DNA of 64,000 nucleotides from Lutraria lutraria (Eukaryota > Mollusca > Bivalvia > Venerida > Mactridae). Both the position numbers and the translations under genes were made by a program. This document shows, piece after piece, positions 22,636 to 34,600 of this stretch (the stretch's first letter is position 1; every line of letters begins with the position of its first letter). The stretch is taken from the NCBI GenBank assembly GCA_964023205.1, contig OZ026841.1, positions 30,890,399 through 30,954,398 of the forward strand, given 5' to 3'. Below the pieces are notes generated by a model. It worked only from the letters and a program-made list of their open reading frames with translations, was not told where the DNA came from and did not search any database.

Positions 22636-23839
22636 GCATAGACTTATATGTCACAATAATGAAAAATAAACAATTTGTGGTCCAAGGTTAGTTCATTGCG
22701 GCTCACGTTCGATCCCTTACGTGGCAGGGTCTGTCCTTCTATGAAAAATGATAAAGATGCTGATTTTTATTTGTCAGCTCCTTGTATAAGGGCAAATAGT
22801 AAGTACTGGTAAGTCTAGGAAAAACCGGACACGTGAGTTGACTGCCGTGTATAACTGAACAAGTGGGATGGACGGACCAAGCGTTACAGCACGTGATACT
22901 GATCACTCTATGAAAGTTTGGTTAACATCGCATTATAATTGTAAAAGATGTTGCGACGACAAACATTATAAGTTAAAACTGAAAGGCAATAACTTTGCCG
23001 AAAATTACTGAATAAAAAAGCCTGAGAATATTCCAAGTGCCACAACACTTGATACTGATCATTCTCTGAAAGTTTTGTGAAAACTGCATAATAAATGTAG
23101 TACAAAAAGTGTAGTTGCAATGACAAGAAGTGTCACAGTCGGTCGGACAGTGCGACCACCATATGTCACACTATTATGGACATTAAAGACATAAAACAGC
23201 TTGACATTAAGATATACTAGAAGTTTATACTAAGACATGTACATTGTTGTTATTCCTTATTTAGCATTCTTGACATCTATATGGCTCAGTAACGCATGAA
23301 AGATATATCGTGCTAGATGATGTTCCGTGTCAAATATCTAAGTTTTACACCATATGGTTTAAGACAATTAGATTATTTATTATTTTCCTTTGGTTGCCAT
23401 GGAAACCAGAGTTCTGCATGGAATGAGCTTCTTTTATCATTGTTTTTCTAAATGACCACCCAAAGATAATTTCTGTGGAGTTTCTTCAAATTTGACACAG
23501 CCGTTTCAAAGAAAAGTCCTTTGAAGAATTGAAGACGGACAGACGGACGAACGACATACACAATAGCACGCTAACGGCTCTCCCTGAGCTTTTCTGTATT
23601 CATTGTAAGGAATTGTTATACGACACCGACGAGTAACTGCACATTTTAATGCATGATTGCTGTCAATTTCTTTAAAATACGATGCCAAAATGAACTTTTA
23701 AGAAAAAAAAATGTTACTATTCGACTATTTAGGATTTACATATAATGATCTTTAGAATACGTTTGACTGGATAAAAATATACATATGAAATTGATATATG
23801 TGATTTTGGCCCATGCAACCCAACATGACATTGTACCTT
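22636..23839. repeat. Spacer with diverged ~155-bp duplication
   Basis: TGATACTGATCACTCTATGAAAG (22893 onward) recurs as TGATACTGATCATTCTCTGAAAG (23050 onward), with parallel downstream words ending in GTTGCGACGACAA and GTTGCAATGACAA. Near 23391-23545 are GGTTGCCATGGAAACCAGAG and GGACAGACGGACGAACGAC, wording I associate with dispersed mollusc repeats. No gene seen. Confidence 0.5.
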
Positions 23840-24765
23840 CAATGCGGGAAACTTACTCAAAACGGCTATGGTGTACCTTCAATGCATTGAGTTAGTTCCC
23901 GCATTGAAGGTACATCCTAGACGTATTGAGTTACATGTAGTTTCCCGCATTGAAGGTACATCCAGGTCGTTTAGAGTTAGTTTCCGCATTGAAGGTACAC
24001 CCCAGAGGTATTGAGTAAGTTTCCCGCATTGATGGTACACCTTAGCCGTTTTGAGTTAGTTTCCCGCATTGAAGGTACATCCAGGTCGTTTAGAGTTAGT
24101 TTCCGCATTGAAGGTACACCCCAGAGGTATTGAGTAAGTTTCCCGCATTGATGGTACACCTTAGCCGTTTTGAGTTAGTTTCCCGCATTGAAGGTACACC
24201 TTAGCCGTTTTGAGTAAGTTTCACGCATTGAAGGTATATCCCAGACGTGTTGAGTAAGTTTCACGCATTGAAGGCACATCACGGCCATTTTGAGTAAGTT
24301 TCACGCACTGAAGGCACATCATTGCCGTTTTGAGTTACTTTCCCGCATTGAAGGTACACCCCAGCCGTTTTGAGATAGTTCCCGCATTGAAGGTACACCC
24401 CAGCCGTAATGAGTAAGTTTCGCGCATTGAAGGTACATCCAGGTCGTTTTGAGATAGTTCCCGCATTGAAGGTACACCCCGGACGTATTTAGTTAGTTTC
24501 CCGCATTGAAGTTACACCCTTGCCGTTTTAGTAACTTTCCCGCATTGAAAGTACATCGCGACCGTTTTAAAACAGTTCCCGCAGTGAGGTATACACCCTG
24601 GCCGTTTTCAGTTAATGTCCCGTATTGAAGGTACGTACACCCTAGCCGTTTTCGGTAAGTTTCCCGCGTTGAAGGTACATCCTAGACGTTTCGAGTAACT
24701 TTCCCACTTTGAAGGTACGCCCTAGACGTTTTGATATAGTTCCCGCATTGAAGTTAAATCATTCA
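23840..24765. repeat. ~41-bp minisatellite, block 2
   Basis: Same TTTCCCGCATTGAAGGTACA core as block 1, but with different inter-core words (CCAGAGGTATTGAGTAAG, CCTTAGCCGTTTTGAG). A longer unit of about 120 bp is repeated near 23960-24180. Confidence 0.93.
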
Positions 24766-25861
24766 CCTTTTTTTCTGCCTGATTTATAATGGACACGGGT
24801 AGACATATGAAGAAAATTTTACCAAAAAGTACATCCGTATTTTTTTAACACAATACAGTTTCATATCTCTACTTTATGGAATGAACAATAACTAAGAATG
24901 CGTTTGACTGGTTATACAGGTGTTATAATAACTTCAAATGAATAAATATATATTATTGTCATATAAATGAAGGCTGAATAGTCAAAACATGATGAAATGA
25001 TACACACATGAAATCGATATGTGATACTGGCCCATGCACCCCACCATACTTTAGGCGCCAAAAGAGGTCTTTGGGCTCTCTTTTTTCCTTAGTTATTGCT
25101 CATTCCGAACTGTAATGTGTGAAAGAAATACGGATAATAAAATTAATTGATCATAATGGCACTAGTGTAAATGTTCAATACATTCAAGAAAGCACAGAGG
25201 ACGTTGAAAAAAATGACTAGTATAATATTTTCATACTTTAAATTTCATTATGAGACATTTTTACTTACTGTGTACCACTGTTTATATATATACAAGTTTG
25301 TATAAACATTCATTTAAAATTGAAATAGTCTGTCATTGTCTACAACTAAACTAAAAAGTGGCATATTTATGTATTTACAAAGTAACCGTCTGCAAACAGA
25401 CACAATTTAATACTATTCATTGTGATTTATCATAATTCTATGATATACATTTGTAGTTATTTTACTATACTTGTGTTTGATATCCGTGACACTGATTTCT
25501 TAGTAATGACCCTTTTAGAGCAGTTTTAGTTTCTTAATACTGTTTATGATATATTATGAATGTTTCTCAAAGCCCCACTGTCTATAAATGATTAAGGGAA
25601 GACATATCATCTTTAGAGACATTAAACCTTCCCAAAAGTATCATCAAAAGAAATATTGTTGAAACAGCTTAAATCCCAAAGTCAACCAAGCAAAGTTCAC
25701 GAACACCAACACACACTCCTACACCTGTGTCAATTGATTGCAGAAAAAAAGTCAATGGAGAAGTGAAATCTGTATTAAAATAAAATGAAATGCTGCACAC
25801 ACGTGAATACTGAAAAAAAATGACTATTTTCAATATTTTTATTGTTTGATATATTTTGTAG
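24766..25861. other. AT-rich sequence upstream of a coding exon
   Basis: Probably intron of the gene whose exon starts at 25862. A Ser/Thr/Pro-rich frame near 25675-25780 (TPTHTPTPVS) is open for about 37 codons but has no clear splice sites. Confidence 0.35.
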
Positions 25862-26630
25862 GCTACAAAGACACTGAGTAATCAGTGGCAAGAACAGGAG
25901 CAAGAGCAGCAAGAGGAAGACACAATACCAGATCCAGGTAGAAACCTGCATTTGTTACAGTCACACCTTGTAATTCATGTTTTCTGACTTCTTGCCATAC
26001 ATTATTGTAATTTAATGTATCATTTGCAAAAAAATCCTCGATGCATGGTAAGAAAGTGAGTAAAATGGCAAAAATGATTAAGGCACCAATTTTTTAGATT
26101 AGTTACAGGTACTGGTTATTGATTACAGGGTCTAATGCAGTATAAAAGGACCATGATGATTGAAATATATTTGAAATGGGCATAAACACTCAAAACATAA
26201 AATACAGTTATTATAGAAAAGTAAAGTTTTAAGTAATTCAGGTGAATGATACTTTTCAAAAGAGTTATGTACATGATTGTACATATGAAAACCTTCCAAC
26301 AAAGAATGCATAAAGTCAGATATCTGACATGTATTCAAACTGTTCAGTCAAAATATGACCCTGGAGTCAAAATTGACCTTGCTATGGGGATCACTTGACT
26401 CTATGTATCAAAATATTTTTTAAAAAAACAGAAGACATACAGCTTAGTATATGAATTATAGATTGTGCAGGGCTGAATAGGTACTCAGCAAATAGATCAA
26501 TGTCATCTTGTTTAATATTTGTAGTTTAGACAATCTTTTGTTATTAAAATACATGATATCAACATTTCTTTTATTTTTTTCAGCACCAGTACATGTGTCC
26601 CTCTTTGGTAGATTTAGAAGAAGACCTTGA
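25862..26630 (+). CDS. 3' end of a spliced gene, function unknown (partial)
   Basis: Exon 25862-25937 follows TATTTTGTAG and ends CCAG before GTAGAAA. Only one of its three frames is open, reading ATKTLSNQWQEQEQEQQEED then TIPDP: a Gln/Glu-rich, acidic, probably disordered segment. Its phase (one base left over) matches the next acceptor, TTTTATTTTTTTCAG at 26583, giving a last exon that reads PVHVSLFGRFRRRP and stops at TGA 26628-26630. An AATAAA follows 40 bp later. Matching phase, pyrimidine-rich acceptors and the polyadenylation signal make this a believable gene end. Upstream exons were not found, I do not recognise the protein, and a non-coding transcript remains possible. Confidence 0.5.
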
Positions 26631-26669
26631 ATGACTTAGTTTATTGAAATGTTCGGAAATGTTTGCAAT

Positions 26670-26675
26670 AATAAA
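26670..26675 (+). terminator. Polyadenylation signal AATAAA
   Basis: Lies 40 bp after the TGA of the last exon at 26584-26630. Confidence 0.45.
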
Positions 26676-26955
26676 GATAATCAACACTATATCTTTGTGT
26701 GTGTATATCCTGTTTATGTTTTCCTTTATATTTTTGCCCTCCCTTGGAACCCACACAATCTGTCAGTGATACTTTAGATTGGCACATTTGATGTATATTA
26801 AAATGATTTTTCCAGATTTTCATTATAATGAAAATCTACCATTTGGGATATTTGACATCAAAAACATCCACACCCAAAGGAATTAGACAGGACTTTATGC
26901 ACATGGGAGGGGAATTTGACAGCCAATTTCCTCAAATGTCTAATTCCCCTAAATA

Positions 26956-26975
26956 CCCCCCCCCCCCCCCCCCCC
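26956..26975. repeat. Run of 20 cytosines
   Basis: A C20 homopolymer followed by TCTGGGGG in an otherwise AT-rich stretch. It could form an i-motif or G-quadruplex, and its length is prone to sequencing error. Confidence 0.95.
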
Positions 26976-27378
26976 TCTGGGGGAAAACATTGATAAGTGC
27001 ATCACTCACTTAGTTTTGGTGAAAATGAATGGTAGATCGTAGTATTTTTCTAAGATTAATGTTCACCCTTAGACAAATAATAAGTGAAATCTTACAATGT
27101 TATAGTACATAATGGCAAAAAGCTATTTTCAACATTCTTATATTATTTTTCACCTAAGTTGTATTGTGGATATGGACTGTGATTAATCAGTATTAGCAAT
27201 ATGTATATTGTGTAGTCATTCGTACTATTTTTGTCAACATTACATACTTATAAACAAAATTATGGAATAAAGAACAAACAAATTAAATTATCAATGTTAA
27301 TGTTTGCCACCTAACTTAGTACTGATATTGCAAAATTAATAAAGCCTAACAACCTTTGTCATTTTGAATTACTGACTA

Positions 27379-27772
27379 CAGTACAACCTCTGAAGAGCAA
27401 CACCCTATGAGAGCTGCAAATATTGGCCGTTGTTTAGAGTTTGATGCTCTACAGAGGTTAAATTTACAGTAAATATCAACTTCGGAAATTTTGAAGGTGT
27501 TGTTATGGAGAGGTTGTTGCTCTACAGAGGTTAAATTTACAGTAAACATCAACTTAGGGAAATTTTGAAGGTGTTGTTATGGAGAGGTTGTTGCTCTACA
27601 GAGGTTAAATTTACAGTAAATATCAACTTAGGGAAATTTTGAAGGTGTTGTTATAGAGAGGTTGTTGCTCTACAGAGATTAAATTTACAGTAAATATCAA
27701 CTTAGGGAAATTTAAATGTTGTTATAGAGAGGTTGTTGTTTTACAGAGGGCCGCTCTGGAGAGGTTTTACTG
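27379..27772. mobile_element. Pogo/Tigger-like MITE, full copy with TA flanks
   Basis: Starts CAGTACAACCTCTGAAGAGC and ends CTCTGGAGAGGTTTTACTG, with TA on both sides. The interior carries four tandem units of 73-74 bp beginning GCTCTACAGAGGTTAAATTT (at 27446, 27519, 27593 and 27667). This is the best-preserved member of the family in the window. Confidence 0.85.
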
Positions 27773-28016
27773 TATGCTGAAAATTTCTATCAAATAACTT
27801 CTCATTTGTCATTAAAATGATTTTTATCAATGAAACCATTTTTTGTTTTGCAAAATTACTCTTATTTTTCAAAAACACAATTTTTTAATCAAAAATATTT
27901 TTGGTGGAATATTCAAATGGTTATATTATTGTAATTATTTTCATTCATGTGTCATGATATTTTCATTCATGTGTCATGATAATGTCAGTATTTCCTTTAC
28001 TGACTTTGATACACAG

Positions 28017-28093
28017 GAAGTAGAGGATTATGTCCCACATATGGTACAATGGATTGTGAAACAAATACAAGGGTCAATAAACTTATAGAATAA
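28017..28093 (+). CDS. Alternative terminal exon candidate
   Basis: TTGATACACAG precedes the exon. If spliced from 25937 (phase 1) it reads SRGLCPTYGTMDCETNTRVN and stops at TAA 28091-28093, which overlaps an AATAAA at 28089-28094. In phase 0 it is also open, reading EVEDYVPHMVQWIVKQIQGS, and stops at TAG 28086-28088. The sharp acceptor and stop next to a polyadenylation signal suggest a last exon, but which frame is used, or whether it belongs to another transcript, cannot be decided from sequence. Confidence 0.4.
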
Positions 28094-28094
28094 A

Positions 28095-30130
28095 ATGTGT
28101 ATTCTATGTTGTTTTATTAAGTAACTTTCTGTCTCCTGGGCAATAAATCTAGAGCTCGGACTACAAGCTCAAATCTCGGTTCAATTCTCAAGTATTATGG
28201 TGGAAAAGATAGAGCTGATTGATGTTTAACTATAAATTCGATTAAGTATGCTGTTGGACTAAAAATAATATTGTCTGAACATAATCAACTTAAAAATATA
28301 AAAAGACAAGAAATAAGATTTGAGTTTGGAGACTGAACCCCATTGAACATAATAGGGATACGAAATATTGCTGAATTGAAATGTTATCAATACTAGTGAC
28401 ATCTGTGGGGAATTAATTCTTTGAGAGTACAAAATATGTACAAACTGAAATTACCGATAGTAACAATCAATGTAAAATTTCATTTTATTATCAGTTGCCA
28501 TAGTATATGTTTTTTTTTGTTGAACTCATAATTATGTGAACAAGTTTTTACAGCAATAGCTTGATCTGTCGTCTGTATAAAAATGTGAAAACCAAAGGTT
28601 TAGTTGAGCTTTTGTGGTCTTCTATTTAGCCTTTTCTGTCTATGTTAACATTGCTGCTTATATACATTATTGCGACAATACTCCTGCATAACAACAAGTT
28701 TAAAATATATAAGGATAGCCTAAAAAATACTGATATTATTCAATATTGAAAAGTTGTTCACATAATCATGAAAAGAGAAAACACCAGTAGCCCTTTTTTT
28801 CCCTGTTATCTACTTGTAATGTTCCTATCCCCATTTAAAAAAATCAGAATTATCCTTAATTTTCCCTTCAATGATTTTCACTAAATTCCAGAATTTGTGA
28901 CCACCTTATGAGAAATTGGTGTAAAAACATATGGTGTAAGTCTTTGTTTGTATCAGACAGTGAGTCACAGAATAAATAAATGTTCTTGTATATTCATAAT
29001 TGCTTTTATAGTTTAACATTGTGAAACTGAGCTCACACTGGGCTCCAGCTAGGTTATAAGACTTCAGATCAATCTCTAAGCTCAAATTACAATTTTAATT
29101 CCTTATGCCCAAGCAATGATGATATTATAAAAATTCTCAAGTATTATAACATTCAGACCAGATCTTTTCAATCCAGCCATAGAGACTATCATCCAATATA
29201 AATGTAGATTTTGTTTATGTTTGATCAAGAATATGAGTAGTGTTTCTGATACATTTTAGTGTTAATGTTTTGAACTTAAACCTGGTAAATTCCCCGTTTG
29301 TACTATGATGTAAGGAAGATTTATTCATTATTTTAAACTTACAGTATCATGAAGAAACAATTGGGATAAGCTCAGACAAATCATATCATTACCCAACCAA
29401 GATAATGAAATGAATATGGCAAAGATATAATGATAATAAGTGCATTTTTATATAATTGAGTTCAAGCACTACTATCATTTTAAAATATAAATTAAAATCT
29501 GAAACTTTAAGTGATTTAATTTATCTGGAGCATATCCAATATGTTTCCCTTAGAATTCAGGTATACAAAATACAAACACATACAAACTTTAATAAATAGA
29601 TAAACGTAAAAAAATAAATACATGAACATATTTCAATTAATTTAATCATATAAAAAATGAGAACAGAGAACTTCATGCTTTTAAAACAACTCAACTATTT
29701 AACATCTTAAATAACTACATCAAGCAACTTACATGAGAATGTAATTAAGCTTACACGGGTCATGCTGAAAAAGTAGACTGTAATTCTGTAATACTAAGAC
29801 AGGCTAGTCTGTTAAAAAGTGGTATGCTAATTTTCCATATACATTTCTATAAGTAAATGATGAGCTATTGCTCAAGTCATGTAATAAAGTATCTGTTCTG
29901 TTCTGCTTCACAGTATGATCTTTTGATTTTACTACACAAAGAAATAAAAACCTTGAAATGAACACACAATTCAGTCAATGAACAAGAATAAATATATCTG
30001 TAACACTTTATAGATGCGTCCAAACCCAATGTTCTGTTGGTGATGGGATTAATTATCACTAAAATGAATTCATTTCAATAACATGAATGTTTGTTCACAC
30101 TTTCAATACACCAAAGTCAATTTTCATTTC
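28095..30130. other. AT-rich intergenic sequence
   Basis: No open frame with protein-like content, splice pairs, RNA gene or repeat structure that I can support. Confidence 0.45.
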
Positions 30131-30407
30131 ATCAGATTTAACGCCATTTTCAACACTTCCATTAATATTGAGACGGCAGCTATCCTAACCATCTTTTCTG
30201 GACTTCATTTTAGGTCTTAACCAGTACTAACCACATTCTATCCACAAGCTATTGCCAAGCTACCCCACCAAATTCAGGGGTGGAGGACAATTAACATAGG
30301 ATCATTTGTATGTAATATCATCGGTCAGATTTGTCACGGACAGAGTTCAAATTCAGAACCTCTTGACCAGTAGGCCAACACTCTAACCACTGGGCTAACT
30401 GGGCAGC
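30131..30407 (-). mobile_element. tRNA-derived SINE, near full length
   Basis: Minus-strand head GCTGCCCAGTTAGCCCAGTG then GTTAGAGTG (A box) and a decayed B box (GAATTTGAACTC). The body has GTGGGGTAGCTTGGCAATAG. The tail has GTTGAAAATGGCGTTAAATC. Same family as 57925-58237 (plus) and the split copy at 13728-14312. Confidence 0.82.
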
Positions 30408-31154
30408 TGATGTGGATACTTCTTGGTTCAAGTTGGTGAGACTTGCCTTTCAACATCCTGAAATATACATTACATATAATCAATTGAAACATGAAAATAA
30501 AGTCACTAAATGACTTAATATGGCCCAAACCAGATAACATTCACCTTCAAGTGTGATGAAAAAAGATATAAATAACAGTATAATTATATTTTATGAAAAA
30601 ACAACCTAGTATTTTAAACGAAAGCATTCATTAATTTTAATATAGCAATCATATTAGCCATTTTGACACAGTCATGTATATCTAAAAATAAAAATTGTCA
30701 ATCTAACTAGAAAGATATTAAACTTAAATTTAATTAAGCATGCTGTCAAAACATAGCTTAAACTGAAACATCAATAAGTGTTTCAAACATAAAAATACAT
30801 TTGTTGTATCGGCATGCTCTACTGACCAGTAAATATAACATGTACAGTGATAGAACACAAAAATTAAACATTTAATAAAATAAATTGATCTGTTCTTTGT
30901 GGACTCCCATATCTACAATCAACATAGCTGATGTGAATATTAACAAAACATAAAACATCAGATGGACTTAAGTGCCGCCTTCTAATCAGTGACACCTGTA
31001 TATTTAGACATTCAGGAATCTTTAAAATGTATGACTTATTTATTATCAAGGTCCATATCATCTAGCTTCCGTGAAATTCATAAAATGTGCCGCAAAATTA
31101 ATCAAAAGCAATAAACAAGCTTCCATCAATTATATGCTTTATATTACAAACAAA
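30408..31154. other. AT-rich spacer, nothing recognised
   Basis: No supported gene or repeat. Confidence 0.4.
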
Positions 31155-31331
31155 CAGTGTAACCTCTCCAAAGAAACACCCTATGGGACTAGCAAAATTA
31201 TATTGTTGTTGAGAGATTGTTGTTCTACAGCAGTTAAATTACTAGTTAAATCATGCAGCGGGAAAATTCATATTCGTGTTAAAGGGAGGTTGTTGTTTAA
31301 GAGAGGGCCACTCTGGAGAGGTTATGTTGTA
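31155..31331. mobile_element. Pogo/Tigger-like MITE copy
   Basis: CAGTGTAACCTCTCCAAAG opens and CTCTGGAGAGGTTATGTTG closes the copy. Internal TTGTTGTTCTACAGCAG matches the 73-bp unit of the 27.4-kb copy, present once here. Confidence 0.75.
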
Positions 31332-31674
31332 TGTACTTCCTGAGGCTTTTCATTTGTTTTTTGTGTAAGTCATTTCCAAAATATCTTTTATACATTTGAT
31401 AAATAGTTCACATAACAATGTACTTTTTGTAAACTGATTATGACACTCACCTTATGGACATGCTATTCATTAAATATAGTTCCATTTTGATGATGGCTCA
31501 TTGCACTGCATTACCAACCAGAGAAACTGAGGTCCTATCAAAGAAAAAGTAAGAACTTAATATCACATGTAACAAATTTTCCCGCACCTAAAATGTACCA
31601 TTCTTTACATCAGTTTAATTCATCTGCAATAAATACAGACACACATAACCTAGATACCTGACTTGAGGAACTGA

Positions 31675-34600
31675 ACGAAATCTGATGAAAAAAATTTAGG
31701 AAGTGAATGGAACCTCTAAGTGAGTGTGAGAAACCTTAAAATATCCATTTTCCTCCATGTGTGAGGAAGTTGCCAACTCCTTTGATGAGAAAACTTAAAG
31801 TAAGTTCGGGAAACATTAATAAAAATTAGACAAAAGATGAGATGATTTTGTTTGTTTGTTTATATATCGAGTTTAACGCACCATTTCAACAGTCAAGAGT
31901 GACATAAGGCAAACAGTTCACCTAACCATCTTTCCTGGGAGAACCACTACTAGACTCCCAATCCAATCTCCCATTTAAAGTAACTGCCTACTTTCTAACT
32001 AAGTGAGGAGCCTGGTGCTTTTCAGAATGACGTTCACAAACAGTGCTTAGAAATACTAGTAGTAGGTCAGATCAGTTGGGCACTACCAATCATCGTACAA
32101 TTGCTAAGTACTGTTTCAATGCCAAACTTTAAGCGAAAAAAAACAGCACTTTAAGTCAGTGAAAAACGACTTACAGTCACTGAATAAAATCTCTATGTAA
32201 GCGAGAAAAAACTTAAAATGTTACTTTTACTATATACTGTATGTGAGGAAGTTGTCAAATCCTTGCAGGACGATAAGTTATTACTGGTTAGGATAGAGTC
32301 CATGAAAAATTACTAAAAACTCAAGGTATGTGAATGGAAACTTTAAATGAGTGATGAAAACCTTAAAGAAAGTGAGAAAAAAATCAGTAAAAAGATTTAT
32401 AGTGAATGAAAAAGAACTGAAAATAATGGAAAAACACAAAATAAAAGAGAAAAAACCAAGTGAGTGAAACCTTTAAGTAGGTTTGGGAAACATTAGGAAA
32501 TTATATGAAAGGCAGGATAGACAAAATAAAACAGACAAAAAACTAGTAGTAAGTGAATGGAACCTAAAATGAGTGAGAAAAACCTTTACAGGAAAGAAAA
32601 ACTTAAAGTGAATGAACTAAACCTGAAAATAATGGTAAAAACACTAAATAAAAGAGAGAGAAAAACTGTAAGTGAGTGAAAAAGAGCTGAAAATAATGGT
32701 AAAACACTAAATAAAAGAGAAAAAAAACTTTAAGTGAGTGAAAAAGAGCTGTAAATAATGGTAAAAACACTAAATAAAAGAGAGAAAAAAACTTTAAGTG
32801 AGTGAAAACTTAAAGTTTGAGAAACATTAATGAGAATTAAACAAAAGATGAGATGATTTTGTTTGTTTGTTTATATATCGGGCTTAACGCCCCGTTTCAA
32901 CAGTCAAGAGTGACATGAGGCAAACAGTTCACCTAACCATCTTTCCTGGGAGAACCACTACTAGACTCCCAATCCAATCTCCCATTAAAGGAAACTGCCT
33001 ACTTTCTAACGAAGTGAGAAGCCTGGTGCTTTTCAGAATGACGTTCACAAACAGTGCTTAGAAATACTAGTAGTAGGTCAGATCAGTTGGGCACTACCAA
33101 TCATCGTACAATTGCTAAGTACTGTTTCAATGCCAAACTTTAAGCAAAAAAAAACACGTTAAGTTAGTGAAAAACGACTTACAGTCACTGAATGAAATCT
33201 CTATGTAAGCGAGAAAAAACTTAAAATGTTACTTTTACTATATACTGTATGTGAGGAAGTTGTCAAATCCTTGCAGGACGATAAGTTATTACTGGTTAGG
33301 ATAGAGTCCATGAAAAATTACTAAAAACTCAAGGTATGTGAATGGAAACTTTAAATGAGTGATGAAAACCTTAAAGAAAGTGAGAAAAAAATCAGTAAAA
33401 AGATTCATGGTGAATGAAAAAGAACTGAAAATAATGGAAAAACACAAAATAAAAGAGAAAAAACCAAGTGAGTGAAACCTTTAAGTAGGTTTGGGAAACA
33501 TTAGGAAATTATATGAAAGGCAGGATAGACAAAATAAAACAGACAAAAAACTAGTAGTAAGTGAATGGAACCTAAAATGAGTGAGAAAAACCTTAAACAG
33601 GAAAGAAAAACTTAAAGTGAATGAACTAAAACCTGAAAATAATGGTAAAAACACTAAATAAAAGAGAGAGAAAACTTTAAGTGAATGAAAAAGACCTGAA
33701 AATAATGGTAAAACACTAAATAAAAGAGAGAGAAAAACTTTAAGAGAGTGAAAACTTAAAGTAAGTTTGAGAAACATTAATGAGAATTAAACAAAAGATG
33801 AGATGATTTTGTAAGTAACTGCCTACTTTCTAACGAAGTGAGGAGACTGAAGCTTTTCAGAATGACGTTCACAAACAGTGCTTAGAAATACTAGTAGTAG
33901 GTCAGATCAGTTGGGCACTACCAATCATCGTACAATTGCTAAATACTGTTTCAATGCCAAACTTTAAGCAAAAAAAAAAAACTTTCAGTCAGTGAAAAAC
34001 GACTTACAGTCACTGAATGAAATCTCTATGTAAGCGAGAAAAACCTTAAAATGTTACTTTTACTATATACTGTATGTGAGGAAGTTGTCAAATCCTTGCA
34101 GGACGATAAGTTATTACTGGTTAGGATAGAGTCCATGAAAAATTACTAAAAACTCAAGGTATGTAAATGGAAACTTTAAATGAGTGATGAAAACCTTAAA
34201 GAAAGTGAGAAAAAAATCAGTAAAAAGATTCATGGTGAATGAAAAAGAACTGAAAATAATGGAAAAACACAAAATAAAAGAGAAAAAAACAAGTGAGTGA
34301 AACCTTTAAGTAGGTTTGGGAAACATTAGGAAATTACATGAAAGGCAGGATAGACAAAATAAAACAGACAAAAAACTAGTAGTAAGTGAATGGAACCTAA
34401 AATGAGTGAGAAAAACCTTAAACAGGAAAGAAAAACTTAGAGTGAATGAACTAAAACCTGAAAATAATGGTAAAAACACTAAATAAAAGAGAGAGAAAAC
34501 TTTAAGTGAGTGAAAAAGATCTGAAAATAATGGTAAACACTAAATAAAAGAGAGAAAAAACTTTGAGTGATAAGATCTGAAAATAATAATAAAAACACTA

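Noticed and set aside
22404..24159. Cys-rich repeat proteins on the minus strand (PSMRE, QCGN words)
   Set aside because: They are translations of the ~41-bp minisatellite and shift frame between units.
20957..24765. CRISPR-like array of ~20-bp repeats with ~20-bp spacers
   Set aside because: Both repeat and spacer words recur, the host is an animal, and no cas genes exist; it is a minisatellite.
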